From: CBDUQN01 sp965369375
GTDB taxonomy: Bacteria; Krumholzibacteriota; Krumholzibacteriia; Krumholzibacteriales; Krumholzibacteriaceae
Direction of reading: 5' to 3'
Assembly (NCBI GenBank): GCA_965369375.1
Contig: CBDUQN010000021.1
Span: 1 to 37,183, forward strand
DNA: 37,183 nt
Part shown: positions 18,412-25,084 of the stretch, in pieces
Position numbering within the stretch: position 1 is the stretch's first letter
Layout: the number at the start of each line of letters is the position of its first letter
The notes under the pieces: model-generated
Databases searched by the model: none
The model's input: the letters and a program-made list of their open reading frames with translations, nothing else
Told to the model about the DNA's origin: nothing
Translations under genes and position numbers: made by a program

Positions 18412-18939
18412 CTATTTCAACGGTCCCTTGAGGAGCCTGATATCATCGATCCAGACGGTGCCCTTCCCGTCGATAACGAGGTTGAGCTTCACGTTGTCGG
18501 GATTCTCTCCCTTGCGGCAGAAGAAGGGAATCTCCTCGGTCGTCCAGTCGACGGTGCCTGATATCGGCCGATCGAGCCCCCGCGAGAACGCTTCACCCCG
18601 GCCGGGGAAGCGGCACCACATTTCGAGATATGCCCGGCCCTCGAGATTCTCTGCTCTCAGCCTGGCGCGGTATATGAGCCTCGCATTCTCTATGTCGATA
18701 TCACCCGTTTCGAATAGCCGTATCGTCGTTGTCCCGCCGCCGATCGCTTCGATGCGCAGGGAACCGTTGCCGTCGCTCGAAACTTCAGTATCTATCTCCA
18801 CTCCCGACTGCGTGACGAGCCCCTCCAACGAATCGAGCGGATAGCTTTCGAGCTCTGTTATCTGCTCCGATGTATTCGAACAGCCAATCAAACCGAACAT
18901 GAAAATTACAAAGAGCAAAAGAGCGAATTCCTGTTTCAT
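18412..18939 (-). CDS. Lipoprotein with a jelly-roll-like domain
   Basis: 175 residues. The signal peptide ends in GLIGC, giving a lipidated Cys20 and an outer- or inner-membrane anchor. The rest is beta-rich, with GSLRIEAIGGGTTTIRLFE, LIYRARLRAENLEGRAYLEM and the final VKLNLVIDGKGTVWIDDIRL. That ending is typical of carbohydrate-binding/galactose-binding-like jelly-roll modules, so ligand binding at the cell surface is a reasonable guess. The ATG overlaps the stop of the HIT gene by four bases (ATGA) and has GGAGGAGG upstream, so the two genes are translationally coupled. I do not recognise a named family. Confidence 0.75.
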   Translation of the reverse strand: MKQEFALLLFVIFMFGLIGCSNTSEQITELESYPLDSLEGLVTQSGVEIDTEVSSDGNGSLRIEAIGGGTTTIRLFETGDIDIENARLIYRARLRAENLEGRAYLEMWCRFPGRGEAFSRGLDRPISGTVDWTTEEIPFFCRKGENPDNVKLNLVIDGKGTVWIDDIRLLKGPLK

Positions 18940-19397
18940 TCGCCTGCCTCCTCCTTGAAAATGGTGATAGCCCTGCGAATCGCATCCCTTACGCGCATGG
19001 CCTCCTCATCGTCGCGGTATGGATGCCTCGGCCAGAAGAACCCCTTGAGACCGTCTCCCCTGCGTCTCGGCACGACATGAACATGCATGTGAGGCACACT
19101 CTGGCTGACGCGATTGTTGATCGCCACAAAGCAACCCTCCGCCTCCATGCCCCGCTCGACCGCCCCTGCAACCAGCTGGACCTTCGAAAAAAACGGAGCA
19201 AGAAGCCGGGAGGGAAGATCGACTATCGTCTCGAAATGCTCCTTCGGAACGACAAGACAATGTCCGGGAAAGAGCGGACGGCGGTCGAGGAAAGCGATCG
19301 TCGTATCATCCTCGAATACGACATGACTCTCCGCGCCCCGAATGATGTGGCAGAACACGCAAATCTCCGGCACGTTTCCCCCCTGTTGCTGCCTCAC
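18936..19397 (-). CDS. HIT-family nucleotide hydrolase/transferase
   Basis: 153 residues from a GTG at 19397. An in-frame GTG at 19373, preceded by GGGGGGA, would give a protein starting just before PEICVFCHI and is an alternative. The histidine triad HMHVHVVPR is complete (H-x-H-x-H with hydrophobic x). Upstream are CVFCHIIRG and GHCLVVPKEHFETIVDL, as in HinT/Ap4A-hydrolase-like proteins, which cleave phosphoramidate or dinucleotide polyphosphate bonds. Cytosolic. It overlaps the downstream lipoprotein gene by four bases, an unexpected partner that gives no hint of pathway. Confidence 0.93.
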   Translation of the reverse strand: MRQQQGGNVPEICVFCHIIRGAESHVVFEDDTTIAFLDRRPLFPGHCLVVPKEHFETIVDLPSRLLAPFFSKVQLVAGAVERGMEAEGCFVAINNRVSQSVPHMHVHVVPRRRGDGLKGFFWPRHPYRDDEEAMRVRDAIRRAITIFKEEAGE

Positions 19398-19692
19398 GCT
19401 TACTCACACAAACGGTAACCGTCATGATGATATCTGAAATGACTATGGTCACGGTTACTCGAAATCCTGCTGACTATAGCGAATAGGGATACGAGCTTTC
19501 TACTGTTTTCTGACCGGTCTTTTTATGCTATATTATATACACAAAACACTAACCGCGAATAAAGGTTATCATGACCAGCATCCACTCGATCACATCGCCC
19601 GTTAATCCCAATAGAATTCAACCATCGGCACTGCAGGTAGAATACGAATGCATAACGGCGCTGAAATCCGTCCAGCGGGAAAGGAGCATTCC
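19398..19692. other. Divergent intergenic region with a possible operator
   Basis: The 295 bases between the HIT gene and the S8 protease contain no convincing gene. GTAACCGT (19415-19422) and ACGGTTAC (19451-19458) form an inverted pair near the HIT start and could be an operator. An AT-rich stretch (TATATTATATA, 19529-19539) could hold a promoter for the S8 gene, but no good -35 box at the right distance is seen. Confidence 0.4.
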
Positions 19693-22149
19693 TTGAGAAA
19701 GCTGCACATCGTTATCACAGTCATCCTCGCCATTATCACGGTCACCGGCTCGATGGAGGCCGCCCAAACCAAGCTCAACAACAGGCTCAAGCTCCTGCGC
19801 GCGCTACGGGATGAATCCACGGTGCGATCGAACCTTTCCGGCACGGCGAGAAGCGCCGCGGAGGCCGAAAAAGCGGTCGTTACGGTCAAGTTCGATCATG
19901 TGCTCACCCCCGGCGAGATCGAAATGTATCGGGGGATGGGTGTTTCCTTCTACGAGATCGACGGGGAGCCGGCGAGGACACGCTCGATCTATCCCGCGCG
20001 GATCCCATGGTCCATCCTCGATGCCGTTTCGGAGCGTATCGAGGTGCTTCGCATCGAAGGAAACTGGCACCCCGCCATCTACCCGCTCCTCGATGTGAGC
20101 GCTCACGAGATCGAAGCGGATTCCGTCTGGAGCTACACCGATCCGATGGGTTACCCGCTCACGGGGAAAGGAATGCGAATCGCCGATTTTGATACGGGCA
20201 TAGATGTATTTCACCCCTCGTTCTTCTTTGCCGACGGCGACACGTTCGACTGGATAGACCGGGACGGTTTCGGCTTCTTCGTTCCCGGCTACGATGCCGT
20301 CGATCTCAATCGAAACGGCACGTACGATGCGGGCGAGCTCCTCGATTACTTCGACGGCTGGATATACGATCCGGCGCACGTGTGGGGTTCAGGGGCCCCG
20401 AGCAACTACAACAACGGTTTTCAGGCGTACTGGGACTGGCTCTACAACGACGCCAACGGCAGCGCAGCCCGCGACTACGGAACGGGAGCGGGATACACCG
20501 AGAGCGATCCCACATTCGGCGAACCTCTTTTCATAGTCCTCGATGACAATGGCAACGGCGCTCTCGAGCCGGGCGAAAAGCTCGTCGCATTGAACACATC
20601 GAAGATCTACGCAACGATGAATGCAAATGAGATCGAGCGGCTGCGGGGCATCGATCTGATCAATTCCGATCCGGACGATTACGGCCACGGAACGCCTGTT
20701 TCGGGCATCCTCGCGGGCGGCACGCCCGGCTATCACCGGTTTGCCGGCATTGCCCCCGACGCCGAAATCCTCATGGGATATTTTTTCTCCGACATCCCGA
20801 TCTCGCTGCTGATCCCCTGGGCCCGCTCGAGGGGCGCGGATGTCATGCTCTACGAATTCGGCGGTTTCATCTATGACTACCTCGACGGCTCATCGCTCGA
20901 AGAAGAGCTGATCTCGATAGAGAATGAAACTATCATACAGATCACCCCATCGGGCAACCTCGGCAGGGGAAACAAGCACGCGCTCGCGACGATCGCCGCA
21001 ATCGACTCCGTCGTCCTGACAGTCACCGTACCCACGTACGGCGGGAATCCGATAGATTACCTCTACGGCACCACCCTCTGGCGCACCGATATCAACGACC
21101 TTACCTTCAGGCTGCGAAGCCCGGTGGGCGGACAGATAATCGTGACCGGCGATAATCAGTATGTCGACAACTACTACGTCTGGAGCGATACATCGACGAG
21201 CCCGCGGGGAACGTATGAGTTCGATCTATACGTATGGAAGAACACCAACGCGAACTGCCTCGGGACGTGGGAACTGACCGTCACCAACAGCACCTTCACA
21301 GAGATCGAGATAATCAGCAACATCGCCGACGAACGCTCGTCCTGGGCGGGCGGCGCGGAGTTCACGAACTACGCGACCGACGAACGAAACGTCACCTGGC
21401 CCGCCACGGCGGACAGCTCGTTCTGCAACGGCTCGTACTCGACCCGCGGTTTTGAAGGCTACAACGGCGTCGGCCTCGGCACGATTCAAGTGGGTGAGAT
21501 AAGCGCATTCAGCGGCCGGGGGGAACGAATCGACGGCAAGCACCTTCTCGACATCTGCTCCCCCGGCAACTACGACGTCTACTCGACGCGGACCCATCAG
21601 GACGGAAGCGGCTACCCCAACGGCTCGTACCGCCAGTTCAGCGGGACGAGCGCCGCGGGACCGCACGTCGCGGCCGCAGCCGCTATCGTCCAGCAGGCAT
21701 TCCCGTTCGCCGCGATGCCGGAAGTGGAGTACCTGCTCACCTCTCACGCGGCCACAGACGGGCACACGGGGGATGTCTACAACGATACGTGGGGATACGG
21801 GAAGCTCAGGATCCTCGGAGCCGCCGGCATCGCAACCGCGGTGGAGGATATGGCGTCCGGCGCGCAGCCGCCGAAGCTGCTCCTCGATCAGAACTACCCG
21901 AATCCCTTCAACCCGACGACCTGGATACCTTTCTATCTCCCGGCCGACGGGCATGTCGGCATCAGGATATACAACGTAAAGGGAGAGCTGGTGAAAATCC
22001 TCAGGGACACATGGATGAACGGCGGCGCGCACAGCGTTCTCTGGAACGGCACTGACGGGAAGGGACGCCCCTCCGCATCCGGGCTCTACTTCTGCACCCT
22101 GAAATTCGCCGGCGAAACACAGACGGGAAAATTGCTTCTCCTGCGATAG
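19693..22149 (+). CDS. Secreted subtilisin-like (S8) protease with C-terminal sorting domain
   Basis: 818 residues from a TTG at 19693, chosen because AAAGGAG lies six bases upstream and a signal peptide starts there (KLHIVITVILAIITVTGS); an ATG at 19648 is in frame but poorer. A prodomain of about 100 residues precedes the peptidase. The triad is Asp167 in DFDTGID, His332 in GHGTPVSGI and Ser653 in GTSAAGPHVA, with the oxyanion Asn in SGNLG. The Asp-His gap (165 residues) is far longer than in typical subtilisins and holds two EF-hand-like loops starting at Asp204 (DLNRNGTYDAGE) and Asp284 (DDNGNGALEPGE). A P-domain-like or galactose-binding-like insert seems to lie before Ser653 (LTFRLRSPVGG, GTWELTVTNS). 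The last roughly 85 residues, starting at QNYPNPFNPTTWIPF, form an FlgD-like/type IX-type sorting domain, so it is probably exported to the cell surface. Confidence 0.9.
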   Translation: MRKLHIVITVILAIITVTGSMEAAQTKLNNRLKLLRALRDESTVRSNLSGTARSAAEAEKAVVTVKFDHVLTPGEIEMYRGMGVSFYEIDGEPARTRSIYPARIPWSILDAVSERIEVLRIEGNWHPAIYPLLDVSAHEIEADSVWSYTDPMGYPLTGKGMRIADFDTGIDVFHPSFFFADGDTFDWIDRDGFGFFVPGYDAVDLNRNGTYDAGELLDYFDGWIYDPAHVWGSGAPSNYNNGFQAYWDWLYNDANGSAARDYGTGAGYTESDPTFGEPLFIVLDDNGNGALEPGEKLVALNTSKIYATMNANEIERLRGIDLINSDPDDYGHGTPVSGILAGGTPGYHRFAGIAPDAEILMGYFFSDIPISLLIPWARSRGADVMLYEFGGFIYDYLDGSSLEEELISIENETIIQITPSGNLGRGNKHALATIAAIDSVVLTVTVPTYGGNPIDYLYGTTLWRTDINDLTFRLRSPVGGQIIVTGDNQYVDNYYVWSDTSTSPRGTYEFDLYVWKNTNANCLGTWELTVTNSTFTEIEIISNIADERSSWAGGAEFTNYATDERNVTWPATADSSFCNGSYSTRGFEGYNGVGLGTIQVGEISAFSGRGERIDGKHLLDICSPGNYDVYSTRTHQDGSGYPNGSYRQFSGTSAAGPHVAAAAAIVQQAFPFAAMPEVEYLLTSHAATDGHTGDVYNDTWGYGKLRILGAAGIATAVEDMASGAQPPKLLLDQNYPNPFNPTTWIPFYLPADGHVGIRIYNVKGELVKILRDTWMNGGAHSVLWNGTDGKGRPSASGLYFCTLKFAGETQTGKLLLLR

Positions 22150-22219
22150 CGCCGGCGGGGAGTTTTCCACGCCCGGTCGACTCCCGGTCAATTAAATCCT
22201 TCCAAAAAGGAATGGATTC

Positions 22220-22228
22220 TGTTATAAT
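22220..22228 (+). promoter_or_regulatory. Extended -10 promoter (TGTTATAAT)
   Basis: TG-T-TATAAT is a perfect extended -10 element, about 110 bases upstream of the ATG chosen for the C25 protease. The -35 position 17 bases upstream (TTCCAA) is weak, as is usual for extended -10 promoters. It suggests that the C25 gene has its own promoter after the S8 gene. Confidence 0.5.
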
Positions 22229-22339
22229 GCATGCAGTTAATAATCGACGAAGTACAAAAACGGCCCTCGAGCCAATCCGAGTGAAATGCCGCCCCTGATC
22301 GGCCCGAATCACCGGACTGCTTCAACAAACCCTTGCAGG

Positions 22340-24742
22340 ATGAAACTGACTCCCACACTCATCTTTTTTTTATCCCTGTTATTGCTCTTCACATCAGATG
22401 TGCTCTGCGCTGGTGAGATCAGCGTTACGTACCGTTTCGAAGGACCGCGTGTCGTTGACATGGGCGGGGGATTCTCGCGGATCGAATTCGATCAAACGGT
22501 GCAGGCCGGCAAGCCCGGCGAACCGACCTTCCCCTTCCGCGGCGCGCAGATCCTCCTGCCGCCCGGCGAGATGGTTTCAGGCGTCACAATCGATCGCAAA
22601 GGCTGGAGAGTGATCGGCGGAGAACACAAGCTCCACCCGAAACAATACACCGTTCCCGGCCTCGAGCGTGATGGACGCGGAAACGGTTTCCTTATCAAGC
22701 ATGAAACCTACGAGATCGACAGCTGGATCCATCCGCCCGCATCAAAATTCTCCACTCACTACTTGAGAGGCCACGCGATCGCAGTTGGTTCATTCTGTCC
22801 CGTCGGCTTCCTTCCAGCCGCCCGGGAGGTCGGGTATTTCAGTGAGGTTGTCGTCAGAATCGAAACATACGCCGCAGGGAGCTTCGTTGACGCCGCCAAG
22901 CTCCTCAGGTCGGATCAAGACACGCGCTCGCGCATAGAGCGCCTCGTCGACAATCCGCTTTCCGTGCAATCCTACCCGCGCGACCTGCTCCAATCACCCG
23001 AAGATTCGTACGAGTACCTCATCATCACGAAAGAAGGTTTCGCCGACGATTTCATCCCGCTGAGAGACTTTTACACGAGAAGGGGAATGCGAGCACAAAT
23101 CATGACGGTCGAGGAGATCGAGACCGGATACAGCGGCACAGACACGGCGGAAAAGATCAGAAATGCCATTATCCATGAATATACGACACACGACATCACG
23201 CACGTGCTCCTCGGGGGCGATGGAGACGGCCCGCCGGCCGATCCGAAGATCGTGCCCTATCGCGGTCTCTACTGCATCGTCCAGTCATCCGTTCTATACG
23301 AGGACGACAATATCCCGGCCGATTGCTACTTCGCCGGTCTCGATGGGACCTGGAACGGCGACGAGGACAGCCTCTGGGGCGAACCCGGCGAGGAGGATTT
23401 CTACTCCGAGATCGCCGTCGGCAGAGCATGTGTCGATTCGCCTGAAGAGATCGCCAATTTTATCAACAAGACAATGATGTACCAGCAGCAGCCGGTGGAA
23501 AGCCAGGCGCGCGCGGCCCTCATGCTCGGCGAGCACCTCTGGAGCAGCCCCCTGACATACGGCGGCGACGAGATGGATCAGCTCATCGGCACATGCACCG
23601 CCTATGGATTCACCACGACGGGCATCCCGGGCGACTACGATATCACGAAATACTACGATCGTGACTTGGGCTCGTGGAGCAAGACGATCGTCATCGACGC
23701 CATCAACGCGGGAACGAACTGGGTGTCGCATGCGGGTCATTCGAACCATAGCTATGTAATGAGGCTCGTTCGAAGTGATATAACAGATGTCACTTTCTCG
23801 AACGACGGTGATTTTGAAAACTTCCCGCTCATATACACCTACGGATGTTATGCGGGCTCCTTCGACAACCGCGGCACGAGCGTCTATGACACGGAAGACT
23901 GCATCGGTGAAATGATGGTATCGATCGCTCACTGTGCGGCGGCAATCCTCTGCAATTCCCGCTACGGATGGTTCACCGAAGGGACGACAAACGGGCCCTC
24001 GCACCACTTTCAGCGGGAATTCTTCGACGCGATGTTCACGGAAGGAATTACGTCGCTCGGCGCGGCCAACGAGCGATCGAAGGATGAAACCGCCCCCTTC
24101 ATCGACCTGCCCGGCGAGTACGAACCCGGCGCCCACCGATGGTGCTTCTACGCGCTGAATCTCATCGGGGATCCCGTTCTCGACGGATGGACGGATGCGC
24201 CCGAATCACTCGACGTGGATCATGGCTCGTCCATTATGAGGGGTGACACAATCTTCGAGATCGATACGGGCGTAGGGGGCGCCGTAGCCTCACTGTACCG
24301 CCATGGCGTTTGCTACGGCCGGGGAACGGCAGACGGCACGGGGCACATCGATCTCTGCATATTTCCGGGATGTCCCGATTCGATTCCCTCGGTCGAGCTC
24401 AATGTCTGTGCCCACAACCGATACACGTACCGCGATTCGGTCTTTTTCACCGAAACTTCGAGCGCCGAATTAACACCCCACACGGTGACGCTCGAGCAGA
24501 ATGTGCCTAATCCGTTCAATCCATCCACACAGATACGGTTCACGCTCGCCGCCGGGCACGGTGTCGACGTGAGGATCTACGACGTGGCGGGGCGCGAGGT
24601 GGATCGATTCGGGAACGAGTATTCCAAACCGGGGCGCTATACGATAAACTGGCGCCCGGAGAACCTCCCGAGCGGCGTCTACTTCTGCGTCCTCAGAGCC
24701 GGGAACATCATACGCACGCGCAAGATGGTCCTGATCCGATAG
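22340..24742 (+). CDS. Secreted gingipain-like (C25) cysteine protease with C-terminal sorting domain
   Basis: 800 residues from the ATG at 22340. This start gives a clean signal peptide (LIFFLSLLLLFTSDVLC) but a weak ribosome-binding site; an ATG at 22286 adds 18 unlikely residues. Residues of about 25-210 resemble the C25 propeptide (FPFRGAQILLPPGE). The peptidase core follows (YEYLIITKEGFADDFIPLRDFYTRRG written in two parts: YEYLIITKEGF, then FIPLRDFYTRRG). The catalytic pair is His467 in HAGHSNH and Cys503 in YTYGCYAGSFD, spaced as in gingipains. The C-terminus, from QNVPNPFNPSTQIRF to KMVLIR, is the same class of sorting domain as in the upstream S8 protease. Gingipains cleave after Arg or Lys; specificity is not readable here. 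An extended -10 promoter lies upstream and a terminator at 24828. Confidence 0.9.
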   Translation: MKLTPTLIFFLSLLLLFTSDVLCAGEISVTYRFEGPRVVDMGGGFSRIEFDQTVQAGKPGEPTFPFRGAQILLPPGEMVSGVTIDRKGWRVIGGEHKLHPKQYTVPGLERDGRGNGFLIKHETYEIDSWIHPPASKFSTHYLRGHAIAVGSFCPVGFLPAAREVGYFSEVVVRIETYAAGSFVDAAKLLRSDQDTRSRIERLVDNPLSVQSYPRDLLQSPEDSYEYLIITKEGFADDFIPLRDFYTRRGMRAQIMTVEEIETGYSGTDTAEKIRNAIIHEYTTHDITHVLLGGDGDGPPADPKIVPYRGLYCIVQSSVLYEDDNIPADCYFAGLDGTWNGDEDSLWGEPGEEDFYSEIAVGRACVDSPEEIANFINKTMMYQQQPVESQARAALMLGEHLWSSPLTYGGDEMDQLIGTCTAYGFTTTGIPGDYDITKYYDRDLGSWSKTIVIDAINAGTNWVSHAGHSNHSYVMRLVRSDITDVTFSNDGDFENFPLIYTYGCYAGSFDNRGTSVYDTEDCIGEMMVSIAHCAAAILCNSRYGWFTEGTTNGPSHHFQREFFDAMFTEGITSLGAANERSKDETAPFIDLPGEYEPGAHRWCFYALNLIGDPVLDGWTDAPESLDVDHGSSIMRGDTIFEIDTGVGGAVASLYRHGVCYGRGTADGTGHIDLCIFPGCPDSIPSVELNVCAHNRYTYRDSVFFTETSSAELTPHTVTLEQNVPNPFNPSTQIRFTLAAGHGVDVRIYDVAGREVDRFGNEYSKPGRYTINWRPENLPSGVYFCVLRAGNIIRTRKMVLIR

Positions 24743-24758
24743 TGATTTCTCCCGATCA

Positions 24759-24788
24759 CGATTTTTTCACCTGCCCACGAAAAAATCG
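24759..24788. repeat. AT-rich 10-bp inverted repeat
   Basis: CGATTTTTTC (24759-24768) and GAAAAAATCG (24779-24788) are perfect inverted copies around a 10-base loop, 17 bases after the C25 stop. The stem is almost pure A/T. It may protect the 3' end of the message; by itself it is not a standard terminator. Confidence 0.6.
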
Positions 24789-24827
24789 GAACATTTGCGC
24801 TCCTTTTTCGTAACACTAAATGACCCC

Positions 24828-24866
24828 ACCCTCTTCCCCCCATCATTTCGAAGAGGGTTTTTCTTT
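24828..24866 (+). terminator. Rho-independent terminator after the C25 protease gene
   Basis: ACCCTCTTC (24828-24836) pairs with GAAGAGGGT (24850-24858) across a 13-base loop, followed directly by a T-rich run. It should separate the C25 transcript from the DUF5916 gene. Confidence 0.85.
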
Positions 24867-24908
24867 AGCCTAAATGCTGAAACATTTCTATGCTCTAACG
24901 AGTATATA

Positions 24909-24977
24909 GAATTGAAAGGAATGGAAATCGCGGGGATGGGTGACGAAAGCGGGATATCCATCCATTCCTTTCAATTC
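24909..24977. repeat. 17-bp perfect inverted repeat before the DUF5916 gene
   Basis: GAATTGAAAGGAATGGA (24909-24925) and its exact reverse complement (24961-24977) flank 35 bases that contain a G-rich segment. A smaller competing pair, GGATGG (24934-24939)/CCATCC (24958-24963), shares bases with the right arm. No transposase or target duplication is seen. It could be a leader hairpin or a tiny MITE-like element. Confidence 0.8.
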
Positions 24978-24979
24978 AG

Positions 24980-25043
24980 ATAAATTGAGCCCAATGAGCG
25001 CCGGACAAGCTATAAATTGAGCCCAATGAGCGCCGGACAGGCT
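24980..25043. repeat. Two 32-bp tandem repeats in the DUF5916 leader
   Basis: Units at 24980-25011 and 25012-25043 differ at one base (ACAAGCT versus ACAGGCT). Each contains GAGCCCAATGAGC followed by GCCGGACA. They end 41 bases before the ATG at 25085 and start two bases after the 17-bp inverted repeat. They could be protein-binding sites or a recent duplication. Confidence 0.85.
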
Positions 25044-25084
25044 ATGAATATGAAAAATCGCTAAAGGCCCAGGATCAGCTGGAT

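Noticed and set aside
24980..25043. Possible CRISPR or attachment site
   Set aside because: Only two adjoining 32-bp units, no spacer, and no integrase or tRNA gene near.
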